64,000 bases of DNA, from positions 921,001 through 985,000 of the forward strand of contig NZ_CP015756.1 in the NCBI RefSeq assembly GCF_001877035.1. Direction: 5' to 3'. The stretch's first letter is position 1, and each line of letters starts with the position of its first letter. Made by a program: the position numbers and the translations under genes. Under the pieces are notes generated by a model. That model searched no databases, was not told the origin of the DNA, and worked only from the letters and a program-made list of their open reading frames with translations. Below are positions 17,404 to 25,530 of the stretch, in pieces. Origin of the DNA: Clostridium estertheticum subsp. estertheticum. Lineage in GTDB: Bacteria; Bacillota; Clostridia; Clostridiales; Clostridiaceae.

Positions 17404-17961
17404 ATGATTGAACCAATACTTTTAGCACTTATTTTTGCAAAGATAAAAGGTTACAAAATAAAACCACTTTTTAAGAGCTGGGCGATATACCCTGTATTAA
17501 TATTTGCAATATTGTATGTAATTCTAGAGGTTATGATATTTAATAATAATTATACATTTATAAAGTATACCAGTATTTTTCATTATCTTTATCTTTTAAC
17601 CTTTATAATCTTGGTTATCAAATATAAACTTAATATTAGTGCAATTATAGGGTCAATACTTATTATTATTGGAAGTATCTTAAATAATATTGTTATAGCT
17701 GCCAATAACGGGAAAATGCCTGTATTTCCAACATTATCATACTTAACTGGTTATGTAAAATCAGATTCTTTTATGAAGGTTAAGGATATACACATTTTAG
17801 GAAGTGGAGTTACTAAATTTAAATTTTTAGCAGATATAATTGATGTAGGTTATTGTATTATGAGTATTGGCGACATATGTATAAGAGGGTTTGCTTTTAT
17901 TATTCTATTTAATACTATAAAAATCATTAATCAAAGAAAGGAAATACTGGACATTAAATGA
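17404..17961 (+). CDS. DUF5317-type membrane protein
   Basis: A 185-residue polytopic membrane protein with five to six hydrophobic segments, resembling the DUF5317 family (unknown function) from its start MIEPILLALIFAKIKGYK and the conserved central piece containing NNGKMPVFP and later DIIDVGYCIMSIGDICI. The ATG at 17404 follows GCGAGGA; the ATG at 17389 lacks a ribosome binding site. It lies 97 bases upstream of the agr-type genes on the same strand and may belong to that unit. Confidence 0.72.
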   Translation: MIEPILLALIFAKIKGYKIKPLFKSWAIYPVLIFAILYVILEVMIFNNNYTFIKYTSIFHYLYLLTFIILVIKYKLNISAIIGSILIIIGSILNNIVIAANNGKMPVFPTLSYLTGYVKSDSFMKVKDIHILGSGVTKFKFLADIIDVGYCIMSIGDICIRGFAFIILFNTIKIINQRKEILDIK

Positions 17962-18058
17962 ATAATTTCTAGTATTAAATATACTATTTTGTAAATTAAT
18001 GATATAATTTTAAATATATACAAGTGGTTTGGAATAGCTGTCAGGAGAGAAATAAAAA

Positions 18059-18544
18059 ATGTTGAGATTGACGTTATGGGAAGTGTTTTTAAGAAGTTTG
18101 CCAGAGGAGTTTTTACTTGTTTTCGCAGTTTATATATTCTCTAAAACTGTTATTAATGTAAAAAGATATATAATAGCAAGTATGTTTTTTGTTATTGCGG
18201 TATGTTTAATAAGGTTATTACCAATTCAATATGGGGTACATACTATTCTTAATGTTATAGTAATTATTATATTGACAACTAATGTGAATAAAATAAGCAT
18301 AAATAAATCCATACAAGCAAGCATAATGGCAGTGATTCTGTTATTCATTTGTGAAGGAATTAATGTTTTTATAGTTCATTATGTATTTAAAGTAAATGTG
18401 AAGTATGCTTTCAGTGAACGTTTATTAAAGATTATATATAGTATTCCATCATTGGTGATTTTTGCAGCTATAATATTTACATATTACTTCTATTTGGTTA
18501 GAAAAAATAAGTTGAGTGGGGTAATAAATGGAGAAGATATCTAA
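18059..18544 (+). CDS. membrane protein preceding agrB, resembles an AgrC sensor domain without kinase
   Basis: A 161-residue protein with about five membrane helices and no soluble domain. Its hydrophobic pattern and position suggest the transmembrane sensor part of AgrC-like receptors, but there is no histidine or ATPase domain and the gene ends normally. Start at ATG 18059 after AGGAGAG. The end overlaps the agrB start by 17 bases, so the two are translationally coupled. A hypothetical membrane protein upstream of agrB is also known in the C. perfringens agr region. Role (receptor-like, peptide handling, immunity) is not known. Confidence 0.6.
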   Translation: MLRLTLWEVFLRSLPEEFLLVFAVYIFSKTVINVKRYIIASMFFVIAVCLIRLLPIQYGVHTILNVIVIIILTTNVNKISINKSIQASIMAVILLFICEGINVFIVHYVFKVNVKYAFSERLLKIIYSIPSLVIFAAIIFTYYFYLVRKNKLSGVINGEDI

Positions 18545-19184
18545 TAATATTGCTAATAAAGTAGCATTAGAGTTATCACTAGATGAAGATAATAAAGAGG
18601 TAATCGCCTATGGTGCGTTCGCTTTGATGCAGATGTTTGTTTCTATGATTTTTGTATTTCTATTTGGATTATTGTTTAATATAGCTATTGAAGCTTTAAT
18701 AATATCATTTACAGCTGCTATTCTTAGAAAATATTCAGGAGGGGTTCATGCAAGTTCCCCAGGAAATTGTACTTTTATAGGAACAATTGTAAGTGTAGGA
18801 CAAGCGATATTAATATCACTTTTAATAAGTTTTGTGGCTAATTTAAAATTAATTATAATACTTGGGGTTATAGTTTTTATATGGTCCTATTACATAATTT
18901 ATAAATTAGCTCCAGTGGACAGCGCCTCAAAACCTATAGTAAAACAAGAAAAAAGAAATCGGATGAAAAAAGGATCTATAATACTTTTAAGTGTTTATTT
19001 AGTTATAACAGTATTTCTTATCCTGCTTTATATAAGTAGTGGAGAAAAAAAGCTTATATTTTATGTTTTATGTTTATATTCAGGAACGTTGTGGCAAATA
19101 TTTACACTTATACCTTTAGGACATTTATTAGTAGGTAAAGTAGATCACCTTTTAAATCATATATATATTAAGGAAAGGAGGTAA
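18528..19184 (+). CDS. agrB: AgrB peptide-processing membrane endopeptidase
   Basis: Membrane cysteine endopeptidase that trims the AgrD precursor and forms the cyclic thiolactone autoinducer. The catalytic residues are H74 and C81 in YSGGVHASSPGNC, at nearly the same positions as H77/C84 of the S. aureus enzyme. Six hydrophobic segments and 218 residues are typical. It overlaps the preceding membrane-protein gene and is followed after five bases by agrD. Confidence 0.93.
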   Translation: MEKISNNIANKVALELSLDEDNKEVIAYGAFALMQMFVSMIFVFLFGLLFNIAIEALIISFTAAILRKYSGGVHASSPGNCTFIGTIVSVGQAILISLLISFVANLKLIIILGVIVFIWSYYIIYKLAPVDSASKPIVKQEKRNRMKKGSIILLSVYLVITVFLILLYISSGEKKLIFYVLCLYSGTLWQIFTLIPLGHLLVGKVDHLLNHIYIKERR

Positions 19185-19189
19185 ATAAA

Positions 19190-19324
19190 ATGAAATTCTT
19201 AAAGAAACACTTATTCTCTTTAATTGCAGTAGCAACTACACTTGCTGCAACTTCTGTGGCTTCTTCTGCATGCTATTTTTCTTGTTATCAGCCTGAAGAA
19301 CCAAAATGCCTAAGAAAAAAATAA
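19190..19324 (+). CDS. agrD: AgrD cyclic lactone autoinducer precursor
   Basis: A 44-residue precursor. An amphipathic N-terminal leader (MKFLKKHLFSLIAVATTLAA) is followed by SSACYFSCYQPEEPKCL and a basic tail. The QPEEPK recognition segment and the spacing match clostridial AgrD; aligned to the C. perfringens peptide (ACLWFTHQPEEPK, recalled from the literature), the predicted ring is C28-Y-F-S-C32, a five-residue thiolactone ending in cysteine. The start follows GGAAAGGAGGT, five bases after agrB. The final residue of the ring is inferred, and an exposed second cysteine would be unusual. A terminator follows 7 bases after the stop. Confidence 0.9.
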   Translation: MKFLKKHLFSLIAVATTLAATSVASSACYFSCYQPEEPKCLRKK

Positions 19325-19330
19325 TAAATA

Positions 19331-19357
19331 AAAAAGGTCAGTTTACTGACCTTTTTT
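19331..19357 (+). terminator. terminator of the agr operon
   Basis: A 12-bp perfect stem (19331-19342 with 19345-19356), two-base loop and T-run directly after agrD. Confidence 0.92.
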
Positions 19358-19392
19358 ATTTATTATAATGAATTTGATGAGGTAGTGATAGT

Positions 19393-21096
19393 ATGGATCA
19401 TTTAAAAGAAAACAAACAAAAAAAAATTCAAGAAATAGTGTCAATAGTAAAATTAGCTGCTTTATTGTTTTCAGGAATAGTACTTCTAAGATATTTTTTT
19501 AAGGGTAATACCATAGCAGAAGTCACCGTAGATACTAATTATAATTTTATTTCATTTTTCGTAGTTATATTAATATTATTGTCGGTATATTTTATGTGGT
19601 CAATGGCGACTGTTGAAAAAATAGATTTTAAATATATTAACATTGTACAAATCATAGAAAACCTTGCGTTTATTCTGTTTTTTATTATTGTTATATTTTA
19701 TTCAGGTAAAAGTACAAGTGATTATAAATTTCTATTTTTATTTATTATAATAACTTCAACGCTGCAACAAGGTATGAACCAAGGTATGTTAGTGGCAAGC
19801 ATTTCTTCAATTTTTATATTATCATTAGATCTTGTTATGGGTGCACCTAATGTACAAGTTAATCAGTTTTTTGAGAATGATTTAATTTTAGCTGGAGTTT
19901 TTATACTTACCGCATGGCCATTGGGGTTTTATGTGAGAATAGAAAATGAACATATAAAAAAGCTCGAGGGATTAGCAAATGAGGATGGGCTCACAGGGCT
20001 TTATAATCATAGATTTTTTTATGATGCATTAGAGGGAATAATGAAAACTAGTGAAAAAGAGAATGATTTTGTCGCGATGATTTTAATAGATATAGATTAT
20101 TTTAAAATTTATAATGATATGAATGGACATCAAATGGGTGATGAAGCACTTAAGTCAGTTGGTTTTATATTGAAAAATAGTTTTAGAAAAAGTGATGTAG
20201 TTGCGAGATATGGAGGAGAAGAATTTGCTGTAGTCCTTCCAAATACTTCTGAGGAAGATGCAATTAAGCTAGCAGAAAAATCAAGAAAAAAGATAGAAGC
20301 AACCTATTTTAGTGGTGAGGAAAATCAGCCAAATGGTAAATTGACTGTCTCAATAGGAACATCAATTTATCCAAGTAAAGCTAAAAATGCTATTGAACTT
20401 TTTAAAAGTGCGGATGATGCGCTTTATAGAGCTAAGTTTTTTGATAAAAATAGAGTTGAAAGTTATACTTCTATAGTTGAAGAATTAAAAATTGATACAG
20501 AAGGTGAACATATAGATATTATTACATCAATAAAAACTCTTATAAGTGTTATTAATGCTAAGGATAAATATACATATGGGCATGTCGAAAGGGTAGTTAT
20601 TTATAGTAGGTTACTCGCTGATAAACTTAAAGTAAGTGAAAAAAATAAAAAGGAATTAATATATGGCGCTTATATGCATGACATTGGAAAAATAAATATT
20701 CCAAAGGAAATATTAAATAAAAATATGCCATTAACCCCAGATGAATGGGAAATAATGAAACAACATTCAGTAAATGGAGTAGAGATTATAAAATCTGTTG
20801 AATCACTTAAGGAAATTGCTCCTCTAATATTATATCACCATGAAAGATACGATGGTAATGGATACCCAGATAATTTAAAAGGAAAAGAGATACCTTACCT
20901 TGTGAGGATGTTGACAGTAGTAGATTGTTTTGATGCTATGACGTCTTCTAGACCTTATAATATAAGAAAAACTTATAAAGAAGCTATTGAAGAGCTTAAA
21001 AGATGTAGTGGTAAGCAGTTTGATAAAGAAATTGTGGATTCTTTTATTGAAGTTATTAGGGAGAATGAAAATCGGATTGGTAATGTAGATGATTAA
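19393..21096 (+). CDS. membrane diguanylate cyclase with HD-GYP domain
   Basis: A 567-residue c-di-GMP turnover protein. Residues 1-185 form a membrane sensor of about five to six helices without a recognised name. A GGDEF domain follows with the active motif YGGEEF near residue 273. An HD-GYP phosphodiesterase domain occupies about 375-555, with HDIGK near 428 and HHERYDGNGYP near 482, so synthesis and breakdown activities may both be present. It starts 33 bases after the agr terminator, so it is a separate unit, but its position makes a link to peptide signalling worth testing. Confidence 0.9.
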   Translation: MDHLKENKQKKIQEIVSIVKLAALLFSGIVLLRYFFKGNTIAEVTVDTNYNFISFFVVILILLSVYFMWSMATVEKIDFKYINIVQIIENLAFILFFIIVIFYSGKSTSDYKFLFLFIIITSTLQQGMNQGMLVASISSIFILSLDLVMGAPNVQVNQFFENDLILAGVFILTAWPLGFYVRIENEHIKKLEGLANEDGLTGLYNHRFFYDALEGIMKTSEKENDFVAMILIDIDYFKIYNDMNGHQMGDEALKSVGFILKNSFRKSDVVARYGGEEFAVVLPNTSEEDAIKLAEKSRKKIEATYFSGEENQPNGKLTVSIGTSIYPSKAKNAIELFKSADDALYRAKFFDKNRVESYTSIVEELKIDTEGEHIDIITSIKTLISVINAKDKYTYGHVERVVIYSRLLADKLKVSEKNKKELIYGAYMHDIGKINIPKEILNKNMPLTPDEWEIMKQHSVNGVEIIKSVESLKEIAPLILYHHERYDGNGYPDNLKGKEIPYLVRMLTVVDCFDAMTSSRPYNIRKTYKEAIEELKRCSGKQFDKEIVDSFIEVIRENENRIGNVDD

Positions 21097-21132
21097 AAGA
21101 TATTTTTTAACCTATTCTAAAATCACAAGAAG

Positions 21133-21175
21133 TTCAGAAAATGTGGATAACCTTATCAACATTTCCTGAATTTTG
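21133..21175. terminator. bidirectional hairpin between convergent genes
   Basis: An 18-bp stem with two mismatches (21133-21150 with 21153-21170), followed by TTTTGTTATTTG. Confidence 0.7.
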
Positions 21176-21829
21176 TTATTTGTTTTCATATTTTAATATT
21201 AAGTTTACATTATATAATTCTTTTGCATTTAATTCTGAATCAGTTCCCTTAAAAAGAGAATTTTGTTTATACCAAGACTTATTATTGAAATAGCTCTTAA
21301 AAGGTTCACTTTTAAATACAAAACCATGTCTTGCAAAGATTTCATTTCTAGCTAAAGATAAATCTCCTTTTACTAATTTAGATACATCAGATTCTAAAAG
21401 ATTTTCACTACTGCTTTTAGAAAAAATATAAGAATCAGTTTTATTTGCAGATGTAGTAGCTTGAGATTTTGTATTAGAGGTTTTATTACTAGGAATAGCT
21501 TCGTTTTTTATAGAAGTTGTGTCTGAAGCTTTAGTAGTTGTGGGTGAAAATTTAGAAACTGAAATATAATAGCTAATACATCCTATTGATAATACTCCAA
21601 TTACAACAGCAATTATAATAAATTTTTTAGTATTATTAGGTTGATTTTTGATGCTTGCCATTGAAGTAGTCATTTCATTTGAAGCATTGATTCCTTTTAA
21701 AGTAGTGGCGAGTGGTATAGTTGAAATATTTTTAGGATTTATTATACTTTGTTTTGTGTTTTTATTACCACATTTAAAGCAAAAATTGGCGCCATCTTTT
21801 ATCTCAGAACCACATTTAGAACAATACAT
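21176..21829 (-). CDS. zinc-ribbon membrane protein with YARHG domain
   Basis: A 217-residue protein: an N-terminal zinc ribbon (CSKCGSEI and CFKCGNK), a linker, one membrane helix near 70-90, a Ser/Thr/Lys-rich spacer, and an extracellular YARHG domain (LARNEIFARHGFVFKSEPFKSYF, SWY) at the C-terminus. Proteins of this design are common in clostridia; the YARHG domain is thought to act at the cell wall, but its ligand is not known. The start follows GAGGAGACGGTG. Confidence 0.85.
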   Translation of the reverse strand: MYCSKCGSEIKDGANFCFKCGNKNTKQSIINPKNISTIPLATTLKGINASNEMTTSMASIKNQPNNTKKFIIIAVVIGVLSIGCISYYISVSKFSPTTTKASDTTSIKNEAIPSNKTSNTKSQATTSANKTDSYIFSKSSSENLLESDVSKLVKGDLSLARNEIFARHGFVFKSEPFKSYFNNKSWYKQNSLFKGTDSELNAKELYNVNLILKYENK

Positions 21830-21975
21830 AAATCACCGTCTCCTCTTTAAGCTTTATAATAGACATTATACTAAAATAAATGTGGATTTTAAAGGTTTAA
21901 AATAAAAACAATGAATTTATGACGAATTTATGCTAAAGTTATAAAGTAAGTAGCTATAGAAGAAAGGGGATAAAA

Positions 21976-23142
21976 ATGAAAATAGATAAAAAATTATTAC
22001 AATACTGTTTATATGCCTCGGGTACAGTGCTTTTAATTTACATTGGTATAACAATTTTTAATGATATAGGTGCTATATTTTCTTTTTTATCAAGCTTTAT
22101 AGGGAAAATTATTGGACTTGTAAAACCACTTCTTATGGCATTAGTAATTGTGTACTTGTTCAAGCCAGGTGTGAAAACTATTGAAAATTTCTTGCAAAAG
22201 AGAAATATATTTAAACGAGCTGCTCCTAGAAGATTAGTAGGAATTTTAGCAATTTATTTATTAGTAATAGCTGGTATCGCCGCTCTTATTAGTGGAATAT
22301 ACATTATGATTGGTGGAAAGCTTTCTAATAATATAACTATAAGTAATATGACAGAATATCTTACTAAATATTTAAATAACCCAGCATTGTCAGTTAGTTC
22401 AATCACTGAGAAATTACAAAACTCAAATATCTCAATGCTAGGAAATCTAAATGATAAAATAACTAAAATTGTAGGTTATGTTCAGACATATTTTACGACA
22501 AGTATAGGAGTAATGACAGATTCTGTTTTATCTATAGGTGGCAATATAGCTTCATTTTTTATAGCTTTAGTATTGAGTATATATTTAATACAAGACTCTG
22601 AATATTTTATGGACTTATGGGAAAAAACTTTTAATCTAATATTTGGGAAAAGTAAAGTAGGAAATAAATTAAAAGAAATTTTATCAATTATAGATATTAC
22701 TTTTTATAAATATATAAGAGGTCAATTATTAGAGGCCTGCATTGTAGGGGTTTTATCAGCTATCGTATTGTATTTCGTTGGAATAGATTATGCTTTAATA
22801 ATAGGAATTATTGCAGGTATTTGTAATATGATACCATATATAGGCCCTGTCGTTGGAACTATTCTCGCAGTAATTATTGCGTTACTGAGTGGACAACCTA
22901 TTAGAGCAGTATGGGCAGTTGTTGGCATGATTGTAGTCCAGGAGGTGGATAATAAATTACTTGCACCGAAAATTGTTGGAGACAGTGTGGGACTACATCC
23001 AGTATTTACTATGCTTGCAATTATAATAGGCGGAAGTGTATGGGGACTAATAGGTATGATGATAGCGGTACCAGTTGCTGCTTGTTTTAAAGTATTAATT
23101 AGCAAATGGTACACCTATCATATGGAGAAAACTAATAACTAA
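21976..23142 (+). CDS. AI-2E family transporter
   Basis: A 388-residue membrane protein of the AI-2E (TqsA/YhhQ-like PerM) exporter family, with about eight hydrophobic segments. The conserved C-terminal half contains GICNMIPYIGPVVG and the family motif VVQEVDNKLLAPKIVGDSVGLHP. Substrates of most members are unknown; some export autoinducer-2, others act in ion exchange. Start after AAAGGGG; single-gene unit with its own terminator. Confidence 0.9.
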   Translation: MKIDKKLLQYCLYASGTVLLIYIGITIFNDIGAIFSFLSSFIGKIIGLVKPLLMALVIVYLFKPGVKTIENFLQKRNIFKRAAPRRLVGILAIYLLVIAGIAALISGIYIMIGGKLSNNITISNMTEYLTKYLNNPALSVSSITEKLQNSNISMLGNLNDKITKIVGYVQTYFTTSIGVMTDSVLSIGGNIASFFIALVLSIYLIQDSEYFMDLWEKTFNLIFGKSKVGNKLKEILSIIDITFYKYIRGQLLEACIVGVLSAIVLYFVGIDYALIIGIIAGICNMIPYIGPVVGTILAVIIALLSGQPIRAVWAVVGMIVVQEVDNKLLAPKIVGDSVGLHPVFTMLAIIIGGSVWGLIGMMIAVPVAACFKVLISKWYTYHMEKTNN

Positions 23143-23168
23143 AGATAATATTTAGTTATTAGTTTTTA
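23131..23168 (+). terminator. terminator overlapping the end of the AI-2E gene
   Basis: A 13-bp perfect stem (23131-23143 with 23151-23163) followed by a T-run; the left arm includes the stop codon. Confidence 0.85.
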
Positions 23169-23365
23169 ATATTACAGCTCCGTAGGAGATAACTTAACTA
23201 GCAATTTTTGATTTAGATTGTCTATTAGTTTTTGATTTAATGACATTTCAGAAGGAAAGTCTCCCATTTCTATAAGTGGGAGTTACATACATTAAAAAAT
23301 AGAAAGTTTTAGCGGGGGGATAAATCTCCTTCTGAAGTCATTAATATTTCAGCTCCGCAGGAGAT
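23167..23365. repeat. direct-repeat pair around a MITE-like palindromic element
   Basis: A 24-bp sequence occurs twice in the same direction with two mismatches (23167-23190 and 23342-23365); the right copy is the 3' end of the minus-strand membrane gene. Between them, 23237-23344 has terminal inverted repeats (AATGACATTTCAGAAGGA at 23239-23256 against TCCTTCTGAAGTCATT at 23327-23342) and an inner hairpin CTCCCA/TGGGAG (23261-23282). It carries no gene. The ends resemble the palindromic ends of IS200/IS605-type elements, but that is only inferred. Confidence 0.55.
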
Positions 23366-24030
23366 GATTTAATCAACTTTAAAATTGTGTATGTACCAAA
23401 TATAATTGTGTAACTACTTAATTTTAACAGATCAATTTCTTTTTCATTTAACATTATAATCAGGATATGTACGTACACTAGAAAGTAAAATATGTATGCT
23501 CGTTTTTGCAATTTTCGCCACTTCCCACTTTGCATTTTGCGTCTGATCTTTTTAAATGAGGTAATAAATAAGGGAATCATTATAACAAATGCTATAATCC
23601 CAACAATAATATAAGCTATATATAATTTTGGTATTACACCTGTGCTAAACATTTTTGGAAGTTTAAGTACTATAAAACGAACAAAGTAAATAAGAGCATG
23701 AGGTATTATAAAGATAGAGGCTATAATCGCGAGTTCCGCCCTTATGCTTAGGAGTTTCCTTGTTATTTTCCATTTAGGATTTAGAGCACCTGCAAACATT
23801 ACTAAAATGAAAAATGCTATGGAAATATAACCTCTTATAAATATTTTTTCTAGGAAGAGAGGGAATCCATAAATTTTGACATCTGAAGTTATTCTAAGAA
23901 CTTCATAAACAGTAGTAATGATTCCAATAAATATGGAGATTAAATAATAAGTCCAATAATTTTTTTTGATGTTTGATGTAAAAAAGAACGATAATAGTAA
24001 AACAAAAATTAAAGAATAGATAAAAATCAT
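23341..24030 (-). CDS. ferric-reductase-like transmembrane protein
   Basis: A 229-residue membrane protein with six to seven helices, resembling the ferric reductase-like transmembrane (MsrQ/cytochrome b type) domain: RKLLSIRAELAIIASIFIIPHALIYFVRF and SGKWRKLQKRAYIFYFLVYVHILI carry histidines placed as haem ligands. It likely passes electrons across the membrane. A near-perfect Fur box sits 28 bases before the start, so iron limitation should induce it. Its last codons (SSPAELKY) lie in a 24-bp repeat that also occurs 175 bases downstream, so the 3' end has been rearranged or duplicated. Start after GAGGAG. Confidence 0.78.
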   Translation of the reverse strand: MIFIYSLIFVLLLSFFFTSNIKKNYWTYYLISIFIGIITTVYEVLRITSDVKIYGFPLFLEKIFIRGYISIAFFILVMFAGALNPKWKITRKLLSIRAELAIIASIFIIPHALIYFVRFIVLKLPKMFSTGVIPKLYIAYIIVGIIAFVIMIPLFITSFKKIRRKMQSGKWRKLQKRAYIFYFLVYVHILIIMLNEKEIDLLKLSSYTIIFGTYTILKLIKSSPAELKY

Positions 24031-24057
24031 GTGAAAACTCCTCTGTTAACTTCTTAT

Positions 24058-24074
24058 TTGATAATGATTATCAA
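24058..24074. promoter_or_regulatory. Fur box
   Basis: TTGATAATGATTATCAA contains the 7-1-7 Fur core TGATAATNATTATCA exactly and precedes the ferric-reductase-like gene by 28 bases. Confidence 0.82.
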
Positions 24075-24176
24075 AACCATTTTACTTTATTAATTTCATG
24101 AAGTCAATAATAAATTATATTTTTTAGATAAAATTGTTAATAAAATGATATGTTTACTATGTTTGATAAAAAATAA

Positions 24177-24206
24177 ATATACCCTCTAATTTTTTAGAGG
24201 GTATAT
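24177..24206 (-). terminator. terminator of the HxlR regulator gene
   Basis: A 13-bp perfect stem (24177-24189 with 24194-24206), four-base loop; on the minus strand it is followed by a T-rich run. Confidence 0.85.
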
Positions 24207-24214
24207 AAAAATAA

Positions 24215-24529
24215 TTATTTATCGGGCCATTTCTCTGCCCATTTTTGGATTTCATCCATAGTTTTTTCTAAGTCTTTGCCTTTCTCGGTAAGTCCATATT
24301 CTATACGTACAGGCATTTCGGGGTAAACACTACGAGTAACAATGCCTAGTTCTTCTAATTCTTTAAACCTTTCTGTAAGTACACGAGAACTTAGAGCTGG
24401 AATAATCTCTTGTAGCTCTGAAAATCTTTTTGAACCACTTAATAAGGAACGTATAATTAATCCAGTCCATCGTTTTCCTAAAATTTGAAAAGCCGCTTCA
24501 AATCTTGGACATAAATGAAACTTATCCAT
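24215..24529 (-). CDS. HxlR family transcriptional regulator
   Basis: A 104-residue winged-helix regulator of the HxlR family. The core reads FQILGKRWTGLIIRSLLSGS, the recognition region SSRVLTERFKELEELGIV, and the wing YPEMPVRIEYGLTEKG. A lone cysteine at position 7 is placed like the redox or electrophile-sensing cysteine of YodB/HypR-type members. It is divergent from the azoreductase, the classic arrangement for quinone- or diamide-responsive control. Start after GGAGATGATTTAGT. Confidence 0.92.
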   Translation of the reverse strand: MDKFHLCPRFEAAFQILGKRWTGLIIRSLLSGSKRFSELQEIIPALSSRVLTERFKELEELGIVTRSVYPEMPVRIEYGLTEKGKDLEKTMDEIQKWAEKWPDK

Positions 24530-24558
24530 ACTAAATCATCTCCTATAATTATTTTAAC

Positions 24559-24583
24559 ATACTTACTTGACAAAAGTAAGTAT
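24559..24583. promoter_or_regulatory. palindromic operator, likely for the HxlR regulator
   Basis: ATACTTACT (24559-24567) and AGTAAGTAT (24575-24583) form a perfect 9-bp inverted repeat around seven bases. It overlaps the -35 box and spacer of the azoreductase promoter. Confidence 0.65.
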
Positions 24584-24596
24584 ATTAATGTATTAT
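24567..24596 (+). promoter_or_regulatory. promoter of the azoreductase gene
   Basis: TTGACA at 24567-24572, 18-base spacer, TATTAT at 24591-24596. This gives an untranslated leader of about 125 bases, which also holds a second palindrome GTTAC-TTTAT-GTAAC at 24634-24648. Confidence 0.65.
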
Positions 24597-24727
24597 AACA
24601 ACATAAAGTAATTCAATTACAAAAAGTACACAAGTTACTTTATGTAACAAAAGATTAGAGCATATAAAATTAATATTAATTATTTAAATTTAAAAATATA
24701 TTAAAGAGTGAAAAGGGGAATGTAAAA

Positions 24728-25363
24728 ATGTCAAAAATATTATATATAACTGCAAATCCAAAAACTAAGGAAAATTCGTTTAGTTTAGCTGTAGGATATG
24801 AATTTTTAGAAACTTATAAAAAATCTAATCCATCTGATGAAATAATAACTTTAGATTTATATAAAACAGAGGTTCCATTTATTGATGAAGTAGTATTTAG
24901 TGCTTGGGGAAAACTTGGAGCAGGAGTTACATTTGAAAAGTTAGATAAAGGAGAGCAGAATAAAGTGGTTGCTATGAATAATTTATTAGACCAGTTTATA
25001 GCTGCTGATAAATATGTATTTGTTACACCACTTTGGAATTTTACAATACCTCCAATGATGAAAGCGTATTTAGATAATATATGTATAGTTAATAAGACAT
25101 TTAAATACACACAAAATGGACCAGTTGGACTTTTAACTGATAAAAAAGCAGTTCATATTCAGGCTAGAGGAGGCGTTTATTCTGTTGGACTCGCTGCTGA
25201 TCTTGAATTAGGAGACAGATATATAAATACAATATTAAATTTTATTGGGATTACAGATAAACAATCAATTATTGTAGAAGGTATGAATTCGGCTCCAGAT
25301 AAAGCAGATGAAATAAAGAAAAATGCTATAAACGAAGCAAGGAAAGTAGCACAGAAATTTTAA
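24728..25363 (+). CDS. azoR: FMN-dependent NADH-azoreductase
   Basis: A 211-residue flavodoxin-fold oxidoreductase of the AzoR family that reduces quinones and azo compounds with NADH and FMN. Diagnostic pieces are ITANPKTKENSFSLAVG (phosphate loop), VTPLWNFTIPPMMKAYLDNI and HIQARGGVYS. Soluble, normal length. Divergent from the HxlR regulator and downstream of a promoter overlapped by a palindrome, so it is likely induced by electrophiles or oxidants. Confidence 0.92.
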   Translation: MSKILYITANPKTKENSFSLAVGYEFLETYKKSNPSDEIITLDLYKTEVPFIDEVVFSAWGKLGAGVTFEKLDKGEQNKVVAMNNLLDQFIAADKYVFVTPLWNFTIPPMMKAYLDNICIVNKTFKYTQNGPVGLLTDKKAVHIQARGGVYSVGLAADLELGDRYINTILNFIGITDKQSIIVEGMNSAPDKADEIKKNAINEARKVAQKF

Positions 25364-25394
25364 TATCTAATTATAATTGTTTTATTAATTAATA

Positions 25395-25438
25395 CGACAA
25401 AGCTCCCTTTCTTAAATCAAAGAAGGGGAGTTTTGTCG
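25395..25438 (+). terminator. long hairpin after azoR
   Basis: A 19-bp stem with one or two mismatches (25395-25413 with 25420-25438). The T-run lies inside the stem instead of after it, so it is a weaker terminator candidate than the others. Confidence 0.6.
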
Positions 25439-25530
25439 AGTTAAAAAGATAAGTATAGATAAAATTTGTAAGTATTATGGTATACTTTATAAATGAATTA
25501 GAAACAGGAATAACTGGGGGAGAATAATAC

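Noticed and set aside
23237-23344. Idea of a CRISPR repeat or a riboswitch
   Set aside because: The repeats are not regularly spaced and number only two; the fold is a terminal-inverted-repeat palindrome, and no riboswitch consensus matches.
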